Both the position numbers and the translations under genes were made by a program. A DNA stretch of 64,000 bases from the NCBI GenBank assembly GCA_029532625.1, contig JARFXM010000010.1:1302001-1366000 (forward strand). Reading direction: 5' to 3'. How positions within the stretch are numbered: the stretch's first letter is position 1; each line of letters starts with the position of its first letter. This document shows, piece after piece, positions 34,517 to 45,876 of this stretch. The notes beneath the pieces are model-generated. The model did not search any database, was not told the DNA's origin, and worked only from the letters and a program-made list of their open reading frames with translations. This DNA is from Lomentospora prolificans (Eukaryota > Ascomycota > Sordariomycetes > Microascales > Microascaceae).

Positions 34517-37187
34517 ATGGCGGCCTTGGTTCAGAATTTCCCCCAGCAGTCTGCAACGGCCACAATGCTTCAGGCGCGACCTTCTTCTGCTTCGAATTTG
34601 CAGTCGCCGACCGCTCAGCAATACACCATGTCACCACCCCACCGAAACAGTATTCATGGTGCCCCTGTCAGTATGAATGCAATGCCTGCGTACCGTAACT
34701 CGGGCCCCATTAAGCCATATGCGTTTACGAGTACGCCAAGCCTCAATGCTACTGGACAATGGCAGCAAGCCGGATCGAGGCCCTCATCGACATCTAACAT
34801 GCCGACGTTACGACCCAGCGAGCCGACTATTGCGGTATCGAAGACCAATCCTTCGATGGGCGTAGGAGTGACCGGCTCCCGGGATGATTTGTCCATTGCT
34901 CGGCCGCGATCGATAGCTCCAGCTCAGCGGCCGCAGTCGGCTTATATGGCGGGTACCTCGACGCAACTTTCTTTTGCACAGGCAACTCCTGTCCGTTCGC
35001 CTCCTGAAAGGTATCGGCGTCCTGCTCTCCATCAACCTAGTTGTTCGTACGGCTCGGCGGCCCCGTCAGGTTCTGGCATGAGCGCGGTGGGTCATTTATA
35101 CACTCCCCCTATATTGGCCCCTGCGGCTAGCAGAAACCCTCTGCCCACGGGGGAGAGACCGAGCACGACGTCTGGCTCACCCGCTGATGACGCACAATTA
35201 TATCGGGAGAAATCAAAGGAGGACCGGAGGATGCGGCGACGAAGCATGCACACTTTGGATTCTGCCGATTACCCCAACCCGTTAACCCCACAACTGTTCA
35301 AACGCCCGGGTGAAATGGGCCGCGTGGACTCGTCGCTGGTGGCTAACAGCGGCCCTGAGAAGGATACAAACAAGTCGCTTCGCCTCGTACCTCCCGCGAA
35401 TGATGCCTTGAGAATTCGAAATAACAGCTCAGAAAGTCTCGTGTCTAGTCGTAGCAGCCATTCTCGACCTTCTTCGGTGAGTGGTGAATTTCGCTTTTGC
35501 GTGCCTTTTTTATCATGCTTTTATTACCAATTCCCCTCCCATTCCTTCCCCGGCAACTATTTTGGCGAGTCCCAACCTACCGCGCCCGGCAAAAACAGGA
35601 TTCAATTCAATTGAAAATTAAAAAGACAAAAAGCAAATCATCGCTAACAGGTCTATTTTTTTCTTCCTTCACAGTCTGCCAACCGCAACACACCTTCCCC
35701 GACCGGGCCCCCCTTATCGAGCCACTCGAATACGGATGACACCACGCGGCAGGAAGGCGCAAAATCTATAAACGTCGGATTGAGACCATCAACTGATGCA
35801 GGAAAGCGAATTCATGCTTCTTCCCCTCTCTCACGACCGGCAACCATGGCAAGCGAGGAAGCGAAAAATGAGATTCAGCCCTCCGTGTCGGAGAAAATTG
35901 CCGGTGTCGCTCCCTCGCCCAGCGGTGAAAGCCCGGCGGCGAAGAAGCTGGCTGCCATCAACCTGAAGTCTAGGAGCAAGACGTCGCGATTACGACGTGC
36001 CTTCTCATTCGGAAGCGCTGCTGAATTTAAAAAGGCTACGGGTGCCGATACAATTGTGGAGGATGAGAAGGAGCCGTCGAGACTCCACAAGGAGCCAACT
36101 GCAAGCGAGCTCTACGATGCCGAGCAGGAACGAATTGCTAAAAAACAGGAGGAAAGCGGTCTGGGAACCAGCATCTATGGGGGGCGTCTCTTTTCTGGGT
36201 CCACTGACAATCTGTCAATCTCCTCGACCGCGTCATCGGCTTCAATCATGATCCGAAAAATGGGCCGGGGAATGAAGAAGGGCACACGATCTTTAGTTGG
36301 TCTATTCAGGCCGAAATCCATCGTTGGCGAGCCGTCTATTGACAATCTTGTGGCTCCCGAGGCTGGACAAGCGACTGTGTCGATGGTCACCGTTGAGGCG
36401 GAACGGGAGAGGGTAAATGTGAATGTAGACCCTCATTCTCAGCCAGGCGGCGGAACTGGGTTCCCGCGCTTGGAGCGCAACTCGATCGATGCAACCAGAG
36501 CTTCAAGCATGGTATCGGAGCGGGTGGGCAGCTCTGGAACGGACGGATCGGCCGCCCGCAAAAGCATTGTTGGCGGAGACCGGGAGCGTGCTGAAGTGTT
36601 GGCTGCCGTTAGGAAAGGCATCCTGAAGAGTAAGGAAACCAACCTACCTTGGGCTCTTGACACGTCGCTAATATCATTTTCTTTTCCCCTCAGGACGCAA
36701 TGCTTCCCCCACTGGGGAGACTCCAACGATCGGCGAGCTACCCGGTATACCTGCCATCGCTGACTCGCCTAACTCGAGCGCACCAAGCACTCCGAACGAT
36801 GACGCGATGCACGGGCACCGGCGAAGCGAATCTGTAGCCATCGGTAGCGAGGATTACTTTGTTAGCGCGTTGAGGCTCCGGCAAGATAGCAAGAGCGGCT
36901 CTGGCACGCCATCGAGCACAACGAAACGAAACGCGACGTTTTCGCCCCGCATCGTCTTCTACGACACATGGCCGAGCCAGGAGTACGATCGCCGAGGTGA
37001 AATTGCTACCTGCAACAGACTCACGCCAATGCTCGCGCAACAAATCAAGGAGGAATTGAATTCTTTCAAGATGGTGAGTCACCACGTAGCGTGGCGCGGG
37101 TATGAATCAAGCATGTCTCTAATATTAGCGGCGATTTAGGAAATGGAAGTGCACGAAAACTCGAAGATTTATACACACTTTTTCTAA
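34517..37187 (+). CDS. bni4: BNI4-like septum/bud-neck protein, PP1-targeting subunit
   Basis: Scaffold that recruits protein phosphatase 1 and, in yeast, places chitin synthase III at the neck. Four exons (34517-35476, 35675-36629, 36694-37073, 37140-37187) give 780 residues. Most of the chain is disordered and Ser/Pro-rich. The diagnostic part is the C-terminus: the PP1-docking RVxF-type motif R724-I-V-F, then YDRRGE, ATCNRLTPMLAQQIKEELNS and the terminal KIYTHFF, which only appears when the last 48-bp exon is joined. A middle segment (RLRRAFSFGSAAEFKKATGA; IRKMGRGMKKGTRSLVGLFR) is basic and resembles conserved patches of fungal homologues. The start is chosen as MAALVQNFPQQ; an in-frame ATG at 34340 would add 59 residues. 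Confidence 0.88.
35477..35674 (+). other. Intron 1 of BNI4
   Basis: Donor GTGAGT, acceptor TTCACAG, 198 bp, phase 0; joins HSRPSS to SANRNTPSP. Confidence 0.8.
36630..36693 (+). other. Intron 2 of BNI4
   Basis: Donor GTAAGG, acceptor CCTCAG, 64 bp, phase 1; the join reads KGILKRRNASPTGETPTIG. Without it the frame ends soon after. Confidence 0.8.
37074..37139 (+). other. Intron 3 of BNI4
   Basis: Donor GTGAGT, acceptor GATTTAG, 66 bp, phase 0; joins EELNSFKM to EMEVHENSKIYTHFF. Confidence 0.85.
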
Positions 37188-39307
37188 TGACCGCTACGGC
37201 TACACATCGGAGGCAAAAATCTCTTTCGGAAATGGCCCTTCCTTTGCTTCTCTTCGCCCTCGTTCGCTATCGGGTTACAATTTTCATTTTTTTCGTCCTC
37301 TTTTTTTTTTTCTTTTGCCGCTTCTTTTTTTCTGGACCTTCATACACTGCTTCGACTTTTCAGAACCAAAAGATGGCGGACTGCATCCGACGCATGTTTC
37401 CAGCAACATTTCTTTCATTCTGAGGCGTCTTAGGAATTGTCAGCATTGTAAGGTGTCGGGGCGTTGCAGTATTCTTTTCTTCTACACATGTTATTTTTCT
37501 TATTCTTGTCCAACTCGCGTCACCGACTTCTGGGTTACGCAAGCAGTAGTCTAAAGTTGTCGATTGTCAACACGGAATCGATGTCGGATGGCGGATTTTA
37601 TCAGTTAATACGGCAAGGCAGGGGAGGCCAGGACGGGGCGGACAGTGTCTACGCCCCGGAACACGTTTTCTTCCACCACCAAACTCTTGGATTGGCTGAC
37701 TGCATATCACGCCATCGAGTGCTCTAGCAGTTATGTCGTATGGATTGGCAGTAACTCTTACCCGTTTTGTCAATGCCGTAATATACGGGAGATCACTCTC
37801 AGTCTGGCTGGAATGAAAGATCGTATTGGATGAGATGGACTAAGGGCTTGGGAAGGGGGTCGGCGGAAGTGCACTGAGATCTCTATCAGTAGCTATGGGA
37901 GCGGTCGAGAAGTGCGGCGGTGGGCGGGACCATTCTTTGACTCGTGCTCTCAGTTTTGTTCTGCTATTTTGATGTTTAGTTGCCTGTGTAACTTTTTCGG
38001 CACATATTCTTGAGAGCATATGTCTAGTAACACACAAGTCGAGCCGGTGGCCTCGGCACTGTACGTTTTGTCTTGTTCTTCGTGTGAATGACCTGGTGGG
38101 CTGTCGACTGGGCTGTAGAAATTGTGAAATTCGGGCAGCAAAAAATCTAGCTCGTCACCAGCATGAGTTGCTTAAGACGGAGTGTGGAGGGACTTGACAC
38201 GGGGGAGGCTCCACGCGCGAATGGGATCGTGACAGACGAGGAATGGCCTGGAAATCATGGACTCTAGATTCTTTTTCTCGAGTACTATTCTCTTCGTATC
38301 TGCCGAACAAATTATGGCTTCTGCGAGATGCGACTACAGCTCAACAGCCAGCTGGAGAAGGAGTACATGCGCCCAATCCCGTACGGCCTAGTTTGGTCAA
38401 CTCCGACTTCCTGGCAGCGATAGATTAAACCGGGAATACAAGACGTGTCCAGAATTACGGCCTTGGACGGGGCAGTCTCAATGTGGATGTAGCATGTAAA
38501 GTGACCGTCGAATTTATGCGCGCAAGTACGTGTCTTGACGGAAATTACTTCGTAGTCCTTTCATATATATACTTCGTATGAGCGGGGGACGAGTTTCGCT
38601 GGCAGTGCAGTGCGAGCCAGGCATGAAATGAGATGAGATTGCCGCTTGATGGAGATTTGAGTGGAGGCTGTTTATGCGAGCGTGCCAATCGACGGTATGG
38701 AGAATGCTTCTCATCCCCCGATGATGCTTTGGTGGTTACCGCTAGCGTAACCTTTGACCACGAGTGCCAAAACGCGTGGTTTTCCGTGATATTATGATGC
38801 AGAGCCTTCTGGAGTTCCGCAAGGGACGCTGAGGCGCGAGTGTCGCGGGTTGAGGGGATTACGTCATGGCGAAAGCTGGACAGCTCTCAGGTACGAAGTA
38901 CTTCGTACTTCTCGACTTTTGTCCCCACTTTCCTGTGCCATCCCTGTCAAACCAGGGTAATTGTGGAGAGCAATCCAACGGCCAATGGAATCCCACGACT
39001 CAGTCAGATCCTCAGCCTTGCAGAAGACCAACGCAAGGCCGAAAACGAAGACTTGGTGAAATTTTTTGGGGCGAGTCATTAGCGTGTTTTGTTGCATGTA
39101 TTCACACTGAAAGAGGGCGCCACTGAATTTTTTCTTCCCCATCTCTTGTTGTTCCTTTCCAAAAAAAAGAAAAAAAAAAAAAAAGAAGGCCTCTTGTTTT
39201 TTTTTGGGTCGAAAAGTGAAGAGAGAAGAACCCTGGCTGCGTTCAGTGCTCGGTTGAGACTGTTCAAGTCTCTGGCGCCTGCCTTGCGACGACACCTGCA
39301 TCTCGGG
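37188..39307. other. Intergenic between BNI4 and DUS1
   Basis: T-rich 3' flank of BNI4 (37280-37335), then 1.8 kb with no supported gene. It has an 18-bp perfect palindrome at 38891-38908 and an A-rich run (39161-39186) shortly before DUS1. Confidence 0.5.
38891..38908. repeat. Perfect 18-bp palindrome
   Basis: GTACGAAGTACTTCGTAC equals its own reverse complement. It lies 400 bp before DUS1; no family assigned. Confidence 0.9.
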
Positions 39308-41051
39308 ATGACGGACAAGGGCAATGGCGCCGCACCCGCCGGCAAGGCCAAGCTGGTCGGCAGGGCGTTTTACGAGAGTATAGGGAGTCCAAAGTATATC
39401 ATGGCGCCCATGGTTGACCAGTCCGAGTTTGTAAGTTCTTTTTTCGCCGCGCACATCCTTTTTGCATAGAACCGGACGCAGAAGAAAGAAAGAGAGAGGG
39501 AGAGAGACGGGCTGACAGGCTGACGGAGTATGCGCATCACAGGCATGGCGGATGCTGTCTAGGTCCTACCTGCCTCCCTCCCAGAAGCAGCCTCTTCTCG
39601 CGTACACACCCATGTTCCACGCGCGCCTCTTCGCCGAGAACGAAAACTACCGACAAACCCACTTCCAAGCCGCCAAGCCTACGGCCACTAGCACCGACCC
39701 GACGCCGGCCTCTAAGCCAGCCTCTCTCTTCCTTGACGGCAACCCAGCAATAGACCGGCCGCTTTTCGTACAGTTCTGCGCCAACGACCCGCGCTGGCTC
39801 CTCGAAGCGGCGCGCAAAGTCGCTCCCTACTGCGACGCGGTAGACCTAAACCTCGGGTGCCCGCAAGGCATCGCGCGCAAGGGCCACTACGGGTCGTTTC
39901 TGCAAGAAGACCAAGACCTCATCTTCCGGCTGATCCGGACGCTGCGCGACGAGCTCGAGGTGCCCGTGACGGCCAAGATACGCATCCTCGACACGCGCGA
40001 GGCGACGCTCGCCTACGCGCGCAACGTGCTCGACGCGGGGGCCAGCATATTGACGGTGCACGGCCGACGCAGGGAGCAAAAAGGTCATTTGACCGGGTTG
40101 GCGGATTGGGAAATGATTCGGTTCCTGAGGGAGAGCTTGCCTCCGGAGACGGTGCTCTTCGCCAACGGGAATATTTTGCAGCATGGGGATCTGGAAAGGT
40201 GTTTGGAGTTTACGGGGGCGGACGGCGTCATGACTGCCGAGGGGAACCTGAGCGATCCGGCGATCTTTGCCGAGCCGCCTGCTGTTGGGGAGGAAGGGAG
40301 GGAATACTGGCGTGGGAGGGATGGGAAGGGTGGTTGGAGGGTTGACGGCGTGATGAGGCGGTACCTGGACATTCTACACAGGCACGTCGCCGGCATGGAA
40401 CCTCCACAGCGCAGCCCGCTCTTCGTCCCCGGAGACGACACCACCTGGCTCGAAGAAGTGGCGGGCGAGTCCGCCGATGAAGACGGGCCCGCGCGCAAGA
40501 AGCGCAAGAAGGAAACGAAGAAGAAGAACAAGAAGGATTACGTTCCCAACGGGAACTTCTCCGCCATGCAACCGCACATGTTCCACCTCCTCCGCCACCT
40601 CGTCACAGTGCACACCGACGTGCGTGACCTGCTTGCCCGGAGCACAAAGGGCGATCTCGAAGCATACGAAAACGTTCTGCGGCTCGTCGAGAGTAAGGTC
40701 GCGCGCGGCCTCCTCGACTACGAGGAACAAACGCGCGACGCCGAGGAGCCCGCTGCGGACGAGGTCGCAACTGCGCAGACGGACCTGGACGAGGAGTTGA
40801 CGGCCGACAGCTCCGCCGGAGCCGTCAAGCGCTGCAAGAGGCCGTGGTGGGTTGCGCAACCTATTATTCGGCCGTTGCCGTTGGAGGCGCTGGCCAAGGG
40901 GAGTGTGAAGCTGAGCAAGAAGACGATGACGGCGATGGGGATCGAGGCGGATGTTGTCGAGGCTGTGGAGAAGGCCAGCAATGGCGTGAACGGGAACAAG
41001 GCGGACGGTGATCAGGCGCCAGTAGAGCCGCCAAAGGAGGTTGCCGGATAA
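39308..41051 (+). CDS. dus1: tRNA-dihydrouridine synthase DUS1 (positions 16/17 type)
   Basis: FMN enzyme reducing uridine to dihydrouridine in the tRNA D-loop. Exons 39308-39430 and 39543-41051, across a 112-bp intron (GTAAGT...CACAG), give 543 residues. The first exon ends in the Dus signature YIMAPMVDQSEF, continued after splicing by AWRMLSRSY. The catalytic cysteine is C147 in LNLGCPQGIARKGHYGSFL. FMN/substrate-binding stretches follow (VTAKIRI, TVHGRRREQKG, LFANGNIL, TAEGNLSDPAIF). PQGIARKGHYGSFL is typical of Dus1 rather than Dus2-4. The C-terminal third has a basic KKRKKETKKKNKKD linker and an extension longer than in yeast Dus1, mostly uncharacterised. Convergent with CWC22, 271 bp apart. 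Confidence 0.93.
39431..39542 (+). other. Intron 1 of DUS1
   Basis: Donor GTAAGT, acceptor ATCACAG, phase 0; contains a purine-rich GAAAGAAAGAGAGAGGG stretch. Confidence 0.85.
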
Positions 41052-41322
41052 AATCTGTTACAAGTTGACATGATGAAAAGAATAAAACAATCTTCAACCA
41101 TCATCGCATAGAACACCTAGATAAGGACTTGGGATTCACAGCATTTCATTCGGAGGTATTCGCTGAGGTGAAGTTTCTTGGAAATAAAAAGCTACCTTTG
41201 GTCTACACGCTGACCTCCTCCACTATCATGTTTCAATCTATACAAAGGCTGTTGTAGTGTAGCTCCATATTAAGCCTTGACTAACCCTTCAATCCTGCCT
41301 TCGAAACCTATACAAATCCAAC

Positions 41323-44022
41323 CTAGTCACTCCTCCTCCCCCGCTTAGTAGGAGGCGGCGCCGGCGACCTCGACCTCGAACTGCTATATCTCCGCCTCTT
41401 CGTGTTCGCCGGGCTCCTGGACCTAGATCGGGAGATAGACCTAGACGGTGACCGGGAATACGAAGCGTCCCGGGCCCGAGCCTTGGCCCTCGAATCGGGC
41501 CCCACCGGAGACGGCGAGAAGCGCTCTCTCCTGCGAGGCTGTCGACCTGCGCGTGCAGGAGTCGGCGATCTCGAGTCGTACGACGCTGATCTTCCGCGGA
41601 CGGGGGACCTCGAAGGCGTGCGGCTGGGAGAGCGGCTATCATGGCGGCGTCTGCCAATTCCGCGCCTTGGAGACGGGCTGGCCGAGTAGGAGTCGCGCCT
41701 GCCTCTTCGTCGAGGCTCCGGCGAAGGAGACAGGCTGACGGACGAAGCTTGGCGTCTTGTCCGTAGGGGCGGGGTGCGGCTCCGACTGCGCGAATCGGTT
41801 CGCGCGTCGGAGTAGCGGCGGCTACGCTTCGGACTAGGAGATCGAGAGTCATATGAGCTGTGTCTGGAGCCGCGGCCCCGTCTGGGAGTCACCGATCGGC
41901 TATACGAGCGTGACCTGGAGGAGCGGCTATCGCGCGATATGCTTCGGCCACGGCTATCGTCCGAGCGGAAAGAGCCCCTCCTCCTTCGCGCAGGCGTTCG
42001 AGAACGGGAGCGCGACGAGTACGACGATCCGGTGTAGGAAGTGTAGCTCGAAACAGACTCGGAATCTGAATCGTCGCGCGGGGGGGCGGGCAACGTAGGC
42101 TTTGGCATATTTTGCAAAAACTCTCGCATCTCTTCGGTGAGGACACCCATGCCAATGCTCGTGAAGTAGTTGATGGAGAACCTGACATTGCGGGCTTCGT
42201 CGCGGGGGAAGAGGCCTTCAAGGCTAGGCTGCAGAAGAGGATCCTTCATCCTCTCAGTCAGCTTTGGCATGCCTAGTTCCTCGGAAATCTCCTGGAAGAG
42301 GATCTTGACAAAGATACGCGAGGACGACGTCGTGGCTTCCTCGGTCATGACAATATTTGACATGCAGTGCCAGCCAATGGCGTCGGAAGCAAACATGTGC
42401 CCAAAGAAGCGGGCGACGTTTCTCAACCGGTTGGTCTCGTAGCGATGAATCGTCTCGTAGGTGGTCCTGAATTGCTCCTCAAAGAGCTCGTTCCATAGCC
42501 TGTTGAGCTTCGCAAACCGCTCTCCGATGAGGCCGTAAAACTTTTGGTACGTGGTCGCCTGGCTACAGCACTCGACAACCATAGAGGGGAGCTCGGGCTC
42601 CTGACCGGGGGGGAGCACGATCTTCATGAGCTTGTGCACCGCTTCCTCGGGAGATATTGCCGATTGGATAGTAAGGTAGATGGTTCTTCGAAGGTTGACA
42701 AGGTCCGCATTGCTCTGGTCCTTGATCTCTATCGCCTTCTGCTCCTCATCCTCCTCGTCTTCTGAGCTCTCATCTTCGTCTTCTTCATCCTCCTCATCAT
42801 CACTCGCCTCACCCAAGATCTCCCGTTTTAATTGAATGTACTTCTCCTCAGACTTTTCAAAGTCGGCATCGAATTTGAAGATGTTGAGCGAATCCTCCGT
42901 GTCCAGTTCGCCATCGAGCTCGACATAGTGCGTAATCATATCATCCTCCTCCAACAAGTCGAGCTCTTCGCGAATGGCAGGGTTGTCCTTGAAGTTGTCC
43001 TTGCGAATCTGGAACAAAACCTCAACAGCGTACTGAACCCTTTTGTCAATGTCTCCTTCGTGAAGAACATCGCGGAACTTGTCAAAAACCACGCGCGCAG
43101 CCATAGGCTTCATGTCTGTCAAAAACTCTCCAATCTCCTTCATGAATCCCACCGCAATCTCAACCGAGTCATCCGTAGGCTTATGAAGCAGAAGCTGCAA
43201 CATCTGCAGTGCAAGGTTCTCGTGCACGACCTGAAAGTTGACGAGGTGGGCAATAAACGTCGTGGCGGCGAGGCAAACCTTCTTGTCGTCTCGGCGGAAG
43301 GATTTGCGGAACTGGACGACGAGCCTCTTGGCCAGCAGCTCGCCCACGAGGGGAATCTTGGAATTGACAACAGCCGTGAGCGCCGCGTAAATTGGCGTAA
43401 AGCTCAAACTCGACGCCTGCGCCCTCATGATGGCGCGACAATACGCTCCCCTACCGCGCACGAGGTTCTCCTCAAACAGCTCGGGGACCAGCGACTTGAT
43501 GTTTCCCAAGTTGACCTTGTTGATGATTCCGGTGATGGACTTCTTCAAAGCCTCCCAGTGCAACTTTTGCTTGAGGCGTGCACCCTCAGCGCTCGTATCT
43601 TGTTGGATCTGCGCCTGCAGAGCGCGCAAGCGCGCCGGCGGGATGTAGGTACCTCCGCTGCGCATGTCCAAAAGCTTCTGGTATTCGGCCTTGAGCATCG
43701 CCTGCTTCTCCTCCTCCGTCCTTTGGGGGGGCTTCTCAACTACCCGCTCTTGTCTCTGGCGCGGTGGTGGCGAGCGGTCTCTCGCTGTGGACGCGGCAGG
43801 TCGATATCTATCCCCCCCTCGATCGCGGTCACGATCGCGGTCCCTATCATCGCGGCGCCTCTTACGATCCGGCTCGCGGTCGCGGTCGCGGGCTCGGTCC
43901 CGCTCATCATCTCGATCCCTACCGCGGCTGCGAACATCGTCGTCGTGCCTCGGCGAAGGTGCCTCGTTCGGCGGTGATCGCTCGCGGAGCGGTCGAGGTG
44001 ACTGCACCTCTGGGGACGCCAT
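41323..44022 (-). CDS. cwc22: CWC22 pre-mRNA splicing factor
   Basis: Spliceosome component that holds eIF4A3 during exon-junction complex assembly (in species with the complex) and supports catalytic steps. Intronless, 899 residues. An Arg/Asp/Glu-rich N-terminus precedes GGTYIPPARLRALQAQIQQD, a family hallmark. The MIF4G domain follows (KLHWEALKKSITGIINKVNL to about residue 330, with RGRGAYCRAIMRAQASS), then an acidic linker (SDDEEDEEDEDESSEDEEDE, about 405-430) and the MA3 domain (LVNLRRTIYLTIQSAISPEE to YETIHRYETNRLRNVARFFG). The last 250 residues are an RS/RD-rich tail longer than in yeast. The ATG at 44022 begins MASPEVQSPRPL. Divergent from DPM2. Confidence 0.96.
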   Translation of the reverse strand: MASPEVQSPRPLRERSPPNEAPSPRHDDDVRSRGRDRDDERDRARDRDREPDRKRRRDDRDRDRDRDRGGDRYRPAASTARDRSPPPRQRQERVVEKPPQRTEEEKQAMLKAEYQKLLDMRSGGTYIPPARLRALQAQIQQDTSAEGARLKQKLHWEALKKSITGIINKVNLGNIKSLVPELFEENLVRGRGAYCRAIMRAQASSLSFTPIYAALTAVVNSKIPLVGELLAKRLVVQFRKSFRRDDKKVCLAATTFIAHLVNFQVVHENLALQMLQLLLHKPTDDSVEIAVGFMKEIGEFLTDMKPMAARVVFDKFRDVLHEGDIDKRVQYAVEVLFQIRKDNFKDNPAIREELDLLEEDDMITHYVELDGELDTEDSLNIFKFDADFEKSEEKYIQLKREILGEASDDEEDEEDEDESSEDEEDEEQKAIEIKDQSNADLVNLRRTIYLTIQSAISPEEAVHKLMKIVLPPGQEPELPSMVVECCSQATTYQKFYGLIGERFAKLNRLWNELFEEQFRTTYETIHRYETNRLRNVARFFGHMFASDAIGWHCMSNIVMTEEATTSSSRIFVKILFQEISEELGMPKLTERMKDPLLQPSLEGLFPRDEARNVRFSINYFTSIGMGVLTEEMREFLQNMPKPTLPAPPRDDSDSESVSSYTSYTGSSYSSRSRSRTPARRRRGSFRSDDSRGRSISRDSRSSRSRSYSRSVTPRRGRGSRHSSYDSRSPSPKRSRRYSDARTDSRSRSRTPPLRTRRQASSVSLSPSPEPRRRGRRDSYSASPSPRRGIGRRRHDSRSPSRTPSRSPVRGRSASYDSRSPTPARAGRQPRRRERFSPSPVGPDSRAKARARDASYSRSPSRSISRSRSRSPANTKRRRYSSSRSRSPAPPPTKRGRRSD

Positions 44023-44618
44023 CGTCGGATGGGCTATCCAAGGGTAAGTCGGGAGATGGGAAGGGAACGGGGTAAAACGATGTTGCGCTGCAAACGAGAA
44101 GCGTTGATGTAGGCGAAGTGTCGGAAGGCAACGCCCTGGGTTTTTAGTTGAGAGCTACACAACGTTATGACAGTCGACAAAATTATTAGTAAAGAAAAAT
44201 GTCACCCAGTAACCGCCAGGTGGCGGATCGATAAAGCCAACCTTGCCAGGTGCCACTTTGCGCTGTCATCTGCAAACCGATGAACTATCAACCAGGGGGA
44301 ACTGCCACACGACACGTCAATTTCGTCCCCAAGCGCCTCTAATAATCAATTGACTTATCGTGAAGCCAGGTTGACCTCTACCCTCCCACCTCACCTTGCT
44401 TGCTCGCCCAAAGAATCACCATCTTCCCCCCCCCCCGATTTCGACAACCGGCCCCGACCCAACGGTACGATATCAGTATCGCGACCGCGGCCCCCACCCC
44501 TTTAGCTCGCCATCTTGACTTCGTAACCACCCGGATAAACTCAACCGACAATGGTACGCCCTCTCGCGTCCAAGCCCCCTGAGCTAGAGTCCAAAAGAAG
44601 CCCAGAAGCTAACCCGAG
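44023..44618. promoter_or_regulatory. Shared promoter region of CWC22 and DPM2
   Basis: 596 bp between divergent starts, the only room for both promoters. No clear TATA box is seen. An ATG at 44551 opens a frame out of phase with DPM2 and is immediately followed by GTACGC, so it may be a short upstream exon or uORF. Confidence 0.5.
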
Positions 44619-44983
44619 ATGCACCGCCTCCAGCTCGACAAACTCGTCGGCCTCGCCATGCTCGTGGCTGCCTCTGTTGTCTTCCTCTACTACACCCTCT
44701 GGGTGCTTGTGATGGCAAGTCTACTCGCCCCTCCTGTCTCCCCCCAACTCTTAACCCATCCCACTAACCGTCGCTATTCCTTGCACGCGCAAAACAGCCC
44801 TTCGTCGACGACGATCACGTCCTTCAAACCATCTTTCCCCCTCGTGTCTGGGCCATCCGCATACCCGTCATCCTCATCCTCCTCGGCTCTGCCGTCGTCG
44901 GTTCCTTCATCGGCATGGTCATGATCCGAAGCAACAGGAAGAAGGCCGCCAAGGCAAAGGCTGCGGCCAAGAAGAAGGCGTAA
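44619..44983 (+). CDS. dpm2: DPM2, regulatory subunit of dolichol-phosphate-mannose synthase
   Basis: Small ER-membrane protein that stabilises the DPM synthase making dolichol-phosphate-mannose for N-glycans, O-mannosylation and GPI anchors. Two exons, 44619-44714 and 44798-44983, give 93 residues (human DPM2 is 84). Two membrane spans: LVGLAMLVAASVVFLYYTLW and IPVILILLGSAVVGSFIGMV, joined by the conserved PFVDDDHVLQTIFPPRVWA. A basic tail (SNRKKAAKAKAAAKKKA) ends the chain, like an ER-retention lysine cluster. The exon 1 donor is GCAAGT, so the intron is of the rare GC-AG kind; no GT donor nearby restores the family sequence. Confidence 0.92.
44715..44797 (+). other. GC-AG intron of DPM2
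   Basis: Donor GCAAGT, branch-like CACTAACCG, acceptor AAAACAG; 83 bp, phase 0. The join gives LWVLVMPFVDDDH, the expected DPM2 sequence. Confidence 0.85.
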
Positions 44984-45876
44984 TTGGCAGTCTCCTCGGA
45001 GTTAACGCGGCTACGTGGATAGATGCGCAAAATAAAATGGAGCAAGTAAGGGACTGTTATCCGCGGGTTTGGCGTGGTTGTGTGGGTTTCGTATTTCCCT
45101 CTGGCTCTCTTCCAGCTTCTTTCACCGGTCAGATGGCGTGTATTATAGGATGTAGAACATTTACGAAGCTTATAATTTGGACTCTTCAAAACTTCACATG
45201 CTCTCGTCGTACTTTACCTCTTCTCTCCCGTCAAAGAGCTCAACTGTCGTCCTCGGCATTGCACGGGAAGCCTGAGCATTCCGAGAGAATACGGCAAACA
45301 CGACAAATACTGGTTGACTCCTCCGTTTCCGCTTCGGTATCACATCACAAGGTGCAGAATGCGGGGGACGTCGGGTATCTAGGGGATCTCTATTCGGGTT
45401 AAAGCTACGTTAAGTGTCCTTCCTCATCAATTCCCAACTTCTAAATCAGACAAAATGCATCAATGAAAATCCTGACCATGCCATCATAACCCTCCCAATG
45501 TGAATGCAAATGTTTGTTTCCCCCAAGAGGATTAAAAATAGGGAAGAAACAAAGAGGAAAATAGGGAAAACAAAAAGTGCCGTGGGAAGTTGTAGAGTCA
45601 AGATAACCCAGCTTCCCGAATTTCCATGAAAATTTGGCCATGAGCGAAACACAGGGCTCAAGGCATCAAATGAATGTGTTGCTAAACTTCAAAGTCTTTG
45701 GCGGGCGAGTTTGTCACTATGCCACCAGGCGGTATGCATAGCGATCAGAAGCCTTCCTTAACCCTAACATTCAAATCATCCTGAATTCAATTCGCAAAGC
45801 AGGCCAATCAAACTCCAACAGATCATGCGACACATGCGTTGAATCAGAGAGAGTGAAGAGATCGGGTTCGTACCAC
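44984..45876. other. Convergent intergenic region
   Basis: 3' flanks of DPM2 and the BCAS3-like gene. I see nothing else in it. Confidence 0.5.

Noticed and set aside
42832..43977. 381-residue plus-strand frame
   Set aside because: Antisense shadow of CWC22, whose minus-strand frame has clear MIF4G and MA3 domains.
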